Shown: positions 37,996 to 49,765 of the stretch, one piece after another | How positions within the stretch are numbered: the first letter of the stretch is position 1 | How the letters are laid out: every line of letters begins with the position of its first letter | Source: Penicillium oxalicum | Taxonomy: Eukaryota > Ascomycota > Eurotiomycetes > Eurotiales > Aspergillaceae | Direction of reading: 5' to 3' | DNA: 64,000 nt | Assembly (NCBI RefSeq): GCF_001723175.1 | Contig: NC_064650.1 | Location: 3,224,001 to 3,288,000 of the forward strand | Made by a program: the position numbers and the translations under genes | Notes under the pieces: model-generated | The model's database searches: none | The model's input: only the letters and a program-made list of their open reading frames with translations | What the model was told of the DNA's origin: nothing

Positions 37996-38676
37996 ATGTC
38001 GGACACTCAAGTCACGCTCTATACATACTTTCGTTCCTCCTGCTCCGCCCGTCTACGCATTGCCCTGTATCTGAAGGAGATCCCCTTCAAGCCTATATTC
38101 GTCAATCTTCTCCGCGACGAGCAATCAACCCCTTCTCATCGCTCTATCAACCCGTCCGGCACTGTTCCAGCCCTCGTTGTCCAACGCCCAGGCCCTGAGC
38201 AGCACCCAGTCATACTCACCCAATCCCTCGCAGCGCTTGAATACCTGGATGAGACATTCCCCGATCAAGGACCCAAGCTCCTCCCGTCGGATCCAGAAAC
38301 CCGTGCTCTCGTCCGGACTCTGGCTCAAATCATCGGTTGTGATGTCCAACCCGTCACGAACCTTCGAATCCTCAAGCGCGTAGCTCCTTTTGGTGCAGAC
38401 CGAACTGTCTGGTCCAAGGACCTGATTGAAGATGGATTCCGTGCGTACGAAGCGCTCGTGTCCAGCTCGGCGGGGAAGTTTAGCGTGGGAGACCAGATCA
38501 CCATGGCGGATCTTTGTCTGATTCCCGCTGTCTGGGGTGCGGAGAGAGTGGGTATGGATATGAGTACTTTCCCCGTGATTCAAAAGATTGCAAAGAATCT
38601 GGAGATGGAGGAAGCTGTGCAGAAAGGGCATTGGCAGACACAGCCGGATACGCCTGAAGATCTGCGGGCCAAGTAG
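37996..38676 (+). CDS. maiA: Maleylacetoacetate isomerase (zeta-class GST)
   Basis: Single exon, 226 aa from ATG 37996. The N-terminal thioredoxin-like domain carries the zeta-class motif SSCSARLRIALYLK with Ser14-Ser15-Cys16 intact for glutathione activation; the usual bulky residue after the second Ser is Ala here. NPSGTVPALV holds the cis-Pro loop and TQSLAALEYLDETFP the glutathione-binding helix. The C-terminal all-helical domain contains FSVGDQITMADLCLIPAVWGAERVGMD. The enzyme isomerises maleylacetoacetate to fumarylacetoacetate using glutathione, the third step after homogentisate formation (HmgA then MaiA). It converges with fahA (about 290 bp between stops) and is divergent from hmgR. 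A candidate operator lies 244 bp upstream. Confidence 0.95.
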   Translation: MSDTQVTLYTYFRSSCSARLRIALYLKEIPFKPIFVNLLRDEQSTPSHRSINPSGTVPALVVQRPGPEQHPVILTQSLAALEYLDETFPDQGPKLLPSDPETRALVRTLAQIIGCDVQPVTNLRILKRVAPFGADRTVWSKDLIEDGFRAYEALVSSSAGKFSVGDQITMADLCLIPAVWGAERVGMDMSTFPVIQKIAKNLEMEEAVQKGHWQTQPDTPEDLRAK

Positions 38677-38968
38677 ATCCTCTCTCGCAGCTTTACCTTG
38701 ATTTAAGTGACTGCGGCGAATCTACTGTCGAAAATTTGAGACTGGAGCAGGTCCTACCTACCAGTCGCCTATGTCTCTACCTCCGAGGAATATTATTTGA
38801 GCTGGACGAGGAAGAGGATTCGTGTCATTCTCAACTGTCATGTATCATCAATATGTGTGTGTGGTGTCATTCGCAAATGTCTTTGTAAAGCCAACAACAA
38901 AGCATTTTCTAGTTCACTTGATATATAATTCTGTCTCTCCAGATTTTTTGAGGGTGTAGCGTTCTGTT

Positions 38969-40254
38969 CTAGAGAGACAGAGCGGGAAGAATGGTACCAA
39001 CGCAGTCACCAAAGCCGACAAAGTTGCCTTCCGTGCCCGCCATACCACGCAAGACCACGGTATCGCCGTCTTCAAGGAACATTCGCTCTGTCCCATCCGC
39101 TAGCTTGAGCGGCTTCTTACCATTAGTCTGCTCCAGCAGACTGCCCTGGGTGTGGGGCTCTTTGCCGGAAATGGTTCCTGAGCCGAGCAAGTCGCCGGTC
39201 CTCAGGTTACAACCCGTGATTGTGTGATGTGCGACCATCTGCGGGAAAGAGTAAAGCAAGTTACGAGAGCTGGTGTTGGATATGATACTGGGTTGGCCAC
39301 CCTTGTTGGTGATTTCCACCTCGAGCGGGATGTCGTAGACGTTCTCGGCGCGCTTCTCACGGAGGTAAGGAAGCAGAGACTCGCGGTTCTCTGGCTCCAA
39401 GCCTTGGGTACGGAAAGGCTCGAGAGCATCGAGCATGACTACCCAAGGGGTGATCGAGGTGCCAAAGTTCTTGGCGTTGAACGGACCCAGAGGCACGTAC
39501 TCCCAAGCTTGAATGTCACGAGCAGACCAGTCATTCATCAAAACAAGACCGAAGATGTGATCTTCCGCCTCTTCAACCGAGACAGGCTTGCCCAGATCAT
39601 TGGGCTTGCTGATGAAGCAAGCCAATTCCAGTTCAATATCCAGCCTCTTGCAGGGAGAGAAGGTGGGAATCTTGGGATCTGCGGTAGGATTGGCTAGGAT
39701 TTGACCGTTGGGACGGTGCAAATCAGTTCCAGAGGGAACCACAGAGGAAGCACGACCATGGTAAGCCACGGGAGGTGCTTGTAGTTGGGCTGCAGAGCAT
39801 TATCCGGGCCTCGGAAAAGCACGCCCACGTTATAGGCGTGATTTAACCCAGCGTAGAAATCTGTGTAATCGCCAATCTGCATGGGAAGGTGGTTGGTGAC
39901 CTGGGACAACGGCACGAGTGCGGACTTTTGCAGCTCGGCATTATCCTTGAGCACTTGAGGATATTGGGTCTCGACACGGAAGACGTTTTGCAAATATTCC
40001 CGTACTTGGCGATGCACTGGACGGCCCAGGGCCGCGAATGCGTTGAGCGTGGGCTCATTGAAGACGTTCAAGTGTTTTTGAATCGCGGACAGCTGCGAGA
40101 AACCTCCAGACGACGCAAAGAGGCTCAGATTCAAAGCATGGTCACCAATGGCAATAGCCGGGACGCGCGAAGCGGACTGTGAAGAGATGATGCCAAATGG
40201 GATATTGGCCAAAGAGAAGGGGGAGTTCTTTGGGATGGGGAACCAGGAAGCCAT
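38969..40254 (-). CDS. fahA: Fumarylacetoacetase, with apparent one-base deletion
   Basis: Without introns the gene spans 38969-40254 and would encode about 428 aa, but the frame breaks at 39770-39772. The first part (MASWFPIPKNSPFSLANIPFG to NYKHLP) runs from ATG 40254. The rest (VAYHGRASSVVPSG to the stop at 38969) continues in another frame, exactly contiguous with the family sequence NYKHLP-VAYHGRASS. The sequence has CTCCCGTGG where CTC CCN GTG G is needed, so one base (most simply one C of a C-run) is missing. No intron fits there. As written, translation would end after about 186 aa. Family residues are otherwise intact, including YHGRASS, the metal-site region LDIELELACFISKPNDLG, and LVLMNDWSARDIQAWEYVPLGPFNAKNFGTSITPW. 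The enzyme splits fumarylacetoacetate to fumarate and acetoacetate, the last pathway step. Confidence 0.9.
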
Positions 40255-40855
40255 GATGATGCTAATGGTAGCTGTGATCCACAACTATCTGAATCGCAAG
40301 AAGTGTAAAGAGGAGATGTCAGATCCAGAAAAGAAAACACCTGTGCAGAAAGCCTCCGGTGGCCGACTTAAACATGTGAGTCCACGCGCACCCAAGCAAT
40401 CCGCACCTGAAGCAACGCGGAATTGGTCCCGTCCCTCGAGGCCTACCCCGCGTCCAAGCGGCCCCGACTGGTTGTCCCACTGCGGAACTGCCGAGCGGGA
40501 TAATCGCGGATGTTCCACTCAGAAGCACCACAGATGACGTGGGGCTCGCAAGCTTTGAGCCGAACTGCGGGACCGGAAGGGACTGGCTCGACGGAGTAAC
40601 AGTGGAGAGAGTCACCGATCGTACTTTTTGTGCTAGAATAGTACTTGGTCTGTGGGTAGCTACCAGTCCACCAGTAGTAGTGCAATCGAGGAACACAGCG
40701 CCGGCACTCCCCCCACAGCACCGCGGTGATTGAAGCCGTGCGCGCGTCAATTCCGAGGCTTGATAAGGCCGTAGATCGCCAAAGCTGACTGGGAGTCATC
40801 CTTTACTGTTCTTTCTCTTCCCATTTTCACACGAGACGTACATCGACCGCTCACC
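40255..40855. promoter_or_regulatory. fahA-hmgA divergent promoter
   Basis: A 601-bp region between divergent starts. It contains the shared element at 40500-40516, preceded by a CGG-N5-CCG inverted repeat (40483-40493). A related sequence, CCGAACTGCGGGACCGG, lies further on, near 40560. The hmgA proximal leader is pyrimidine-rich (40800-40830). Confidence 0.6.
40500..40516 (+). promoter_or_regulatory. Candidate cluster operator, fahA/hmgA copy
   Basis: ATAATCGCGGATGTTCC on the plus strand matches 43880-43896 at 14 of 17 positions (pattern ATAATNNCGGNTGTTCC). It ends 340 bp before the hmgA ATG and begins 246 bp from the fahA ATG. Confidence 0.5.
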
Positions 40856-42413
40856 ATGCCTGTGACGGAATTCTCGCATCCAGATCCATACACCTACCAG
40901 GTCGGATTCGACTCCTATCATGAGTATGTTATTGGCCGTGGTAACACGTTTTAGCGACCACGAATCCCGCTGATCAGATTCCCGTAGATCCGAAGCTGTC
41001 AAGGGAGCTCTCCCAGTAGCCCAAAATTCACCCCAAAAGGCTCCTTATGGCTTGTACGCTGAAAAGCTGTCTGGAACAGCCTTCACCGCACCACGACACG
41101 AGAACAAACAGACTTGGGTTTATCGAATCATTCCCCGCGGCGCATGGCAACTTCGCGCGGAAGATGCCGACTCTTATCACACGCGCCTGACCACTGAGAC
41201 GCAAAGACTACACCACATTCCCAACCAACTACGATGGGATCCCTTTGACTTTGACGAAACGGTGGACTGGGTCCACGGCTTGCATCTCATTGCAGGCTCG
41301 GGTGATCCTACCTTGAAGCAAGGATTGGGAATTCTCCTCTACGCGGCTGGAAAGGACATGGGCAAAGAAGCTTTCTACTCCGCAGACGGAGATTTCTTGA
41401 TCGTCGCCCAGCACGGTGTGCTGGATATTCAAACGGAACTAGGACGCATGATCGTTCGTCCCAATGAGATTGCTGTCATTCCTCGTGGTATCCGGTAGGT
41501 CGTCTTAGTTGTCCAAATTTGTCATTTTCTTTTCCGTTGCGTGAGTCCGAATTGCTGACAAGGATAAACAGTTACCGTGTCACGCTGCCCGCTGGTCCTG
41601 TACGAGGCTACATCTGCGAGCTTTACCAAGGCCACTACCAGCTCCCCGAGCTGGGTCCTATCGGATCCAATGGTCTGGCTAATGCTCGTGACTTCCAGGC
41701 CCCTGTGGCGTTCTTTGAAGATGAGGAAGAGCCCACGGAATACAAACTGTACAGCAAATTCAACAATACTCTCTTTGCAGCACGTCAGGACCACTCCCCT
41801 TTTGACATCGTCGCTTGGCATGGCAACTACTACCCTTACAAGTACGACCTGGGGCGATTCAACACCATTGGAACAGTATCGCACGATCATCCCGATCCCT
41901 CAATTTTTACCGTTCTCACTGGCCCGTCCGACCATGTGGGCACTGCTATCGCTGACTTTGTCATCTTCCCTCCCCGTTGGCTCGTGGCCGAAAACACCTT
42001 CCGCCCACCATGGTACCACCGCAACACCATGTCTGAATTCATGGGTTTGATTTGTGGCGGCTATGATGCAAAGACCGGAGGCGGCTTCCAGCCTGGGGGT
42101 GCCAGTCTTCATAATGTGATGAGTGCCCATGGCCCCGACTCGGATGCATTTGAGGGCGCCAGTAATGCCGAGCTCAAGCCAAACAAGGTTGGGGAGAACA
42201 GCATGGCGTTCATGTTTGAAAGGTGAGGACCAACAATGGACTACTTTGATACTGGTCGAGCCAATCACTAACACACTACTTTTTTCTAGTTCCCTCATGG
42301 TTGGAGTCTCAGAATGGGGATTAAAGACGTGTCACAAGGTTCAAGAACAGTACAACCAGCACAGCTGGGAACCTCTGAAGCGTCATTTCAAGAATCCCAA
42401 CAAGGCTTCTTGA
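40856..42413 (+). CDS. hmgA: Homogentisate 1,2-dioxygenase
   Basis: Four exons: 40856-40923, 40988-41494, 41572-42222 and 42290-42413, giving 449 aa, the size of Aspergillus HmgA. Introns are 40924-40987, 41495-41571 and 42223-42289. The cupin core is recognisable: [29 protein letters not shown], then [22 protein letters not shown] and [12 protein letters not shown]. The catalytic iron ligands correspond to His and Glu in [14 protein letters not shown] and the His in [19 protein letters not shown] is the conserved segment upstream. It opens the aromatic ring of homogentisate with O2 to give 4-maleylacetoacetate. Its loss in fungi lets homogentisate oxidise to pyomelanin. It shares a promoter with fahA and converges with hmgX. 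Confidence 0.97.
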
Positions 42414-42845
42414 TATGCGTATCGCATAAAATCACAAACTATCAGTTAGCGCAGACATACATACTCGATGCAGTTCCAATAATCTTCATCTAGCGTTCCC
42501 AAGCTCCCCCTTGCATCTAGCGTTCTACTTGAAAGGCGTGGATTAGTAGTCGGTTTTGCAAGTCTGTAGGCTTCCCGCGTGATCTTCTCGATGTCCGGCG
42601 ATTTAATAACGCGGAAACTGTCCAGACACTATGTACGATAGTCTTTCCACTGGCCTGGTACTACTAGCGACCTTGAAACTGAACTCCATTCACGCACATA
42701 TGAATGTATGACTGAGCCGGCGCCACTGGATACCTAATGTGTATGATGCAAGGTTGCTATTGTCACAGTGGAAATTGGGCTGTGTGTTCAACTTTATATT
42801 CTATACAACATCGGAGTTTATAGTCACACTTCAATGACCCAAGCA
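42414..42845. other. Intergenic between convergent hmgA and hmgX
   Basis: 432 bp between two stop codons. It holds 3' UTR-type sequence; I see no further gene or repeat. Confidence 0.4.
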
Positions 42846-43631
42846 TCATGCACCACCCTCGATCTCCTTTCTTATCGCCTCCTTCACAATGGCGCCACAC
42901 ATTTTCGCATACGGATTCGTCTGCACAGCCAATTGCTGAGCCACTTTGTTTCCGTACCGTCCCCCCAAGAAGAAATCCCGACTCGCCATCTCCTCCAACC
43001 GATCCGCGCTGTATTCACGCAGCCGCTCCGGGCCAAGAGCATCCGCTTCTGGCTGTGTACGAGTCTGCTTCACCCGCGCCATTTTCAACAGCAGATACCC
43101 ACGATGTGTGTGTGCATCGGCCAGTAGGCGTGCCTGAACAGGTGAGACCGGATCCGCCGGCGATGCGGGAGTTGCCAATGTGATGGCCTTTCCAAGATCC
43201 ACGAAAACACGAGATGAAATCTCGGCGGCCGCCGGAGTGAATAAAGACTCGTCGGGACTTGATTCGGTGGCATCCGGGTGTTCCTGGGTATATTGGAGAT
43301 CGGCCAGGAGACGCAGTGTTTGTGCGCGATTGGTGTATGCAGGAGGGTACGATGGGTGCTGGTCCACGAGTTTGCTCAGTTCAGAAAGAGCTGATCGAAC
43401 AGTGGCCTCGTCTGGATTTTCGGTGGTTTGAAGCTCGCGGATGATTTGTGTCTCACGGGATTTGAGGACGTTGAGGTCAGCGGGAGAGATATCCACTGTT
43501 GCTGGCCATGAAGGTATTGATGGGCTGACTGTGATGCCTGATGAAGGGGAAGATTCGGCGTCAAACAGTGCCTGGAGGACCGCGGAGTCATTCTTCGTCA
43601 AAGAAGGACGGGCATCGGATATGGTCGTCAT
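42846..43631 (-). CDS. hmgX: HmgX, TPR accessory protein of tyrosine degradation (TTC36-like)
   Basis: Single exon, 261 aa from ATG 43631. The N-terminus is disordered. From about residue 60 there are tetratricopeptide-like helix pairs: RSALSELSKLVDQHPSYPPAYTNRAQTLRLL, then ARLLADAHTHRGYLLLKMAR. The C-terminus has ASRDFFLGGRYGNKVAQQLAVQTNPYAKMCGAIVKEAI. The tail ending in NPYAxxC after a helix resembles vertebrate TTC36. The symbol follows its place between hmgA and hppD, as in A. fumigatus, where hmgX deletion blocks tyrosine catabolism although no enzyme activity was assigned. TTC36 is reported to protect hydroxyphenylpyruvate dioxygenase from degradation, and hppD is the divergent neighbour here, so HmgX may be an HppD partner or chaperone (inference). 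It shares the 610-bp promoter with hppD. Confidence 0.9.
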   Translation of the reverse strand: MTTISDARPSLTKNDSAVLQALFDAESSPSSGITVSPSIPSWPATVDISPADLNVLKSRETQIIRELQTTENPDEATVRSALSELSKLVDQHPSYPPAYTNRAQTLRLLADLQYTQEHPDATESSPDESLFTPAAAEISSRVFVDLGKAITLATPASPADPVSPVQARLLADAHTHRGYLLLKMARVKQTRTQPEADALGPERLREYSADRLEEMASRDFFLGGRYGNKVAQQLAVQTNPYAKMCGAIVKEAIRKEIEGGA

Positions 43632-44241
43632 GCTGGTGAGTAGCTTGGAAGTTGATGAGATCTCGGAACAGAGTCAATGAAGTGAGCGACCAGCACGGCA
43701 CAGAGGGGTAATGAAAATTAAATTAGACAAATGGAAAAGATGAGAAGATCCACCACAAACAAGATTAGAAATGAAGCATCAAAAAAAGAGCAAGTCGGAA
43801 AACATCATGACCAAATTAAGTTGAAGCCGAGCCCGAGCGCGCGTCTCCATGCGGCGTCACTCGGCCCGGTTGTTGGCGGATAATTCCGGCTGTTCCAGGA
43901 AGTGAACCGAAACCCTCACGACTTCCGGATGGCACCTACCAAGAAACGGTGCCGATGATGATGATTGCTGCTTTGAAAGATATCCGCCGCGGTTAATAGA
44001 GGGAGAACGGTGATGCTTGTCGAGATGTTTGGGATATTTAGAGCGCATCTTGCATATGCAAATTTCTTTATTTTGGACCAGGATCTACACCACTTTTCAT
44101 CTCCCTCCCGACGCCACTGAACCAAACAACCTACTCCTGTCGATACTTTTACCTCTCAATTCACTCTCGAGGAAGGTAGAAAAGAAAAAAAAGGAAAAAA
44201 GACCATCACATCTATTTGCCACTACACTCAACACATTCACA
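43632..44241. promoter_or_regulatory. hmgX-hppD divergent promoter
   Basis: A 610-bp region between divergent starts, containing the shared element at 43880-43896. The hppD leader has a purine-rich, A/G-dominated tract (44177-44200) followed by CA-rich sequence just before the ATG. Confidence 0.6.
43880..43896 (+). promoter_or_regulatory. Candidate cluster operator, hmgX/hppD copy
   Basis: ATAATTCCGGCTGTTCC on the plus strand. It is preceded by CGG, so it includes CGG-N6-CCG, and further CGGs lie just upstream (43862-43868). It ends 346 bp before the hppD ATG and begins 249 bp from the hmgX ATG, nearly the same as at fahA/hmgA (340 and 246). Confidence 0.5.
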
Positions 44242-45631
<1,390 letters not shown>

Positions 45632-46065
45632 TGACCGCGCCAGAAAAACTGATAACGTCATGAGAGAAGCTGACGTGAGTTGCGATGTACATACTTTGAT
45701 GATTTTTGGCCCGCGCATCGTTATTGCATAGATAGGCTTTTTAATTCGCTTGATACCTATTGAGCCGTTGTTATTCAAAATTCAAGACAATTTAAGATAT
45801 TCCTATTCGGCAATAGACATAGCTATAGAGGTGCAGTACTGTAGTACACTCCTACACTCCGGGATTCTGATTATTACCAGTATGAGACTTGAGATAGCCC
45901 CCTGGGGCGCAGTGTTGTTATTTTGAGAAACGAGTGCACATGCCACACCTCGCTCATGACATAATCACGTATTTAGATGATGGATGCGACTATTGGGTTG
46001 AGCCCCATCAGCCACGACACAGGTGAGGTCTTTGATGGATATAGCTTTTCTAAGAGGTCATTGCT
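45632..46065. other. Intergenic between convergent hppD and CHY zinc-finger gene
   Basis: About 430 bp. It contains a short palindromic stretch (GTACTGTAGTAC, 45836-45847) and otherwise 3' UTR-type sequence. Confidence 0.4.
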
Positions 46066-49000
46066 CTATTTCTTCTTCGAACTCGATCCACCCGGGACAT
46101 TGGCCCCGCGTCTCTTGTACTTTCGAGGATCTGGTCGATATTAGCACAAGGATGATCCGACGTAACAAGCGCTCTCGTCGGCTCTATAACTCACCCTTTC
46201 GACTCATCAAAGCCCGATTTCTCGTTCCCTTTCCACCCTCCCAGAATCCACTACCAGCTTTGCCTACAAGCCCAGCTTTACAGATCCCACAGTTTTCCGG
46301 TCTGTAGATTTGCTCCCGCGAGCAAAAACCACTGTATTGCGAGTCAGCATCCCGAACATGGAATCGAAAGGGTAAAAAGATCGACTTACCAAATCATACG
46401 GTTGGCATGTTCATTGGGATGATCTGTCTGCGCATCATGGCATCTGATGGTTGGACGTATTAGCAAGCCTCTCTCTGCAGAAGGAAATCAACACTTGACG
46501 CGACTCCCTGGCGCCCGTGACTTACTTATCGCATGGAAAGACTTTAGCACAGCAACTGAACCTGAACCAACGATAACTCTTTCCATAGTGCTGGCATCGA
46601 CCACGACGAGGAAGTTCCTGCCCGGCAACGATCCCAAGGACCTCCTTGGGTCTCCTTTTCAAGGGAAGTGCGGCACGAGATGACATCGCCGCGCTACCAA
46701 CTACCAAGAATTTGGTTTCGGGTAGCTTGAATACCATCTTTCGGTGACAGTGCCGACAAATGGCCATGGCGCTTTCTCCGCGCACCGCCGAAACGCCTGG
46801 AGCGTGGTACGGGGTGGAGCAATCTGAACAGGTCGGAATAAAGTTGCTGAAGTTTCAGATTTTCAAGGTTAGTCAGGAGTTGCAGGGACCCCGCTGATTC
46901 GATAGAGGAGCACATACCTTGGAAGCATGTCGAGAACTGTACAGCCATCCAAATCAAGATAACCAGCACGATTAGCGTGCGAATGCATCAGCTGCTTTCG
47001 GAACCCAAGACTCATGGAATTAGCGCACTTTTTGCAAGACTCAACTTTCGGCACATCTTTCGAATCAGTGAGTTGAGTGACGTTTTTGATGTCCATGGAA
47101 TCCTTGCAGCGTTCGCACTTCACAGTGACGGCAAGATGCGAGATTTCCAGGAGCTCGATACCATATAACTCCATGAAAGGGAAAGAGAGTGCAACGCCTC
47201 GGCCAGGCGTGTCAGGAATTGCAGGAACCGGAGCTCCTCCTTCTTCAGAGTCCTCGGCTTCGTCATCGTACTCATCGGATTCTTCTTCGTCGCTGGAACT
47301 CTCGGTCATGTCGCTGCCACTTTCTTGCTCAGTGACGGACCACTCGGGCGGACGAGGGATGACATGCAAATGCGGTTTGTCTTTGGTAGCCGTAGGAATT
47401 GCTTCTGAATTATCGACTTCTTGTTCCAGGTTATCCTTGTCCTCTGAGACATATTCCTGCTGCGCTTGTTCCGCAACTTGGGGTAGTGGTGTCTTTGCAA
47501 AGTTGAACATGTTGCTTGCCAGATAGTTGATCTGAGAAACAAGATTCATTTGAGGATTCTTGTCAAACCACTGCGCAAATCCGTACTCCACAGATCTCGC
47601 CTCTGGCTCATCTACACCCTGTATCTCAATCGAGCTATGCTCAAGAGGATAGAGTTGAGGGACGATAAGCTTGATGGTGTTTACTCCTTGAAGACACCTA
47701 GGCAAACGGTCTACCTTGGCCGGTTGTATTGGAAGAGTGAAGAGGCTCTCTGAGCGTTTTTGGAAATGGGGAAGTCGGCCAAGTCGAGCCTCGAGCTGTT
47801 TCGTCTCCATTGCCCTTCTCTTCTCCGCTTGGGCCTTTTGTTCGTATGTGTAACTTGGTTTGATAACAAGCGGCCTGGTATACGAACTTGGCTTCGCCGG
47901 GATTGGAGTCACAGGGGCTTGTGCAAGTTGGACAGGTGAGTCCGATACTGGTTTTGCTTTCTCTGTCGAGGCATCCATTGCACTGGCATTACCGGTGTTG
48001 GCAACGAATGTCAGCCGTGGCCCTCTTTCCAGGGATGTCAAGAGCCGTTCGAGTTGCCTGTCCAAGGTGTTCACCCAATTGAGCAAAGTTCCACGGGCAT
48101 TAGTTCGGATCGCAAAGTCCACGATATCGTCAAATCCTCTTGACACGTTGTTCTGGAATGCAGACTCCATCTCAGTATTGGTTACTGAAAGCTTTGGCCG
48201 TCCCTTGGTAGGGTACGTAGCCGGTACATGGAGAACACACTTCAGGGCATCCAACTCAAAGGGAAAGTCGGGGTCTGAGGGGACCAGGTCAAAGCTCAGT
48301 TTAATCCCATCTGTCTCCTCTTGCTCCTGGGGACGGAAGCGCCGCCGCAATTGATTGAGTTGGAACTCTCTGGGGTCATTTTTCTCAACTTTGGACACAG
48401 GTCTTGTAGCTTGTGCTGCAGTAGACTGCGTCACGGCTTGAGTTGCCTTGCTTGAACTCGCTTCTGAAGTTCCAGCTTTGTTGACTGTATCGGATTCCAA
48501 AGCTGCAGCAACCGGAGTTGTGGACTGTGGTCTGGATGACAGATCAAGAGTCTCTTTCTTCTGGAGTGCAGAGGAATCATGAATGAAAGGACATTCCTCG
48601 CCAGCACGACACCCTGAAATCATGCGTCAGCTTTTGTCTGCCTAGCAAATATTCTGTGTCTGAGTTCTTTTCTGGGAGATGGTCTCGACATTGGGGCATT
48701 TGTGCTGCAGCAATAGTGTATCTTGTTCTTCTCAGCAGCTCGCCCTCACGGAACTACATGCCCAACCCTTCACAACACCACTAACTTGGCGGAGATTGCA
48801 TTTTGCGACGAAACCCATCACTAGACAGATCGTGTGGCATGTAGCTTCGATCTGGGCTTGAGCTTACTTCGACGATACACAGCAGATGACCATTTCACGC
48901 TGAGTGACAAAGAACTCTCACAAAGAAAACGTACCCTTTTTGGTGGCAAAATAGCGACACTTGCCCCGTTTCTTCGGGGCTAATTGGCGCTGTTCAGTCG

Positions 49001-49765
49001 TCGAACCCGCCGAATCATCCTGGGTGGCTGGGGCCTGAGTTGCTGTACCTGTACCTATTCCAACTTCTGATGGTGAGCATGTGATCAAAGGGGGTTGCAG
49101 CCGGTTGGGATGCTCCCGCCTGTGGGTTCAGCAGACATGATCGCGATCGATACAAGTAGAGCGCCACATTGGAAGGAAGTCAGAGAAAGAAAATTTCAAA
49201 GCCACTTGCTAGTACATGATGTGACATCTCGATGTACGAGCAGAGGAACAGGCGGCGATGGTTTTCTCCCATGATCCGAGTTCTCTCTATGCAGAGCACG
49301 GCTCAATCTGAAGTCCAAAAAAGATACGCATGTATCACATAATCATCGACGTGGTCGTGACTGTGCGATAGCATCCACAAATAAAAGAAAGAAAAATTAT
49401 CAAGTGTGTAGCCATCACTCACCATGCTGTGCTCGGAGCCGTTGCCCCGCTGCGCTGTCAGTTGACCCGCTGTCCATGCTGAAGTCAAATCCGAACTGTC
49501 GCGGGTCGAACAAGGGGTCAACCTTATCAGACTGAAAGATCGATCGAATAATGTGACTTGCGGGCGCAACTGGCTGATCTGGTGGTTGTGTTGCCAACGC
49601 AGAGATCGGGTGACCTTGAGCTACCTAAGGATCGACAGGACCAGAACCCGACTGTGAGGTCGTGCGCGATTCTCGATAAGCCGCAAAGCAAGACTGGTAG
49701 GGAAAGAGCCGTGAGGAAGAGACCGCTTTCAAGGGAAATCCGAATTCACCGAGCGATAATATCAT
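46066..49765 (-). CDS. CCCH plus CHY zinc-finger protein
   Basis: Exons read from the 3' end: 46066-46130, 46195-46331, 46390-46443, 46526-46846, 46918-48613, 48935-49066 and 49423-49620. A proposed 16-nt first exon is 49750-49765. In this model the product is about 872 aa. A CCCH finger spans the 48614-48934 intron (CRYFATKKG / CRAGEECPFIH). The middle has two RWD-like segments (SFDLVPSDPDFPFELDALKCVLHVPATYP and NTIKLIVPQLYPLEHSSIEI) and an acidic S/E/D stretch. The C-terminal part has extra Cys pairs (CERCKDSM, CKKCANSM) and a full CHY-type finger: RGRCQHYGKSYRWFRFSCC, PCDKCHDAQTDHPNEHANRMICGFC, with a basic tail. CHY proteins include RCHY1/Pirh2 and yeast Hot13; this layout suggests ubiquitin or mitochondrial zinc biology, unproven. 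The last 130 bp at the 5' end are the least certain. Confidence 0.83.
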
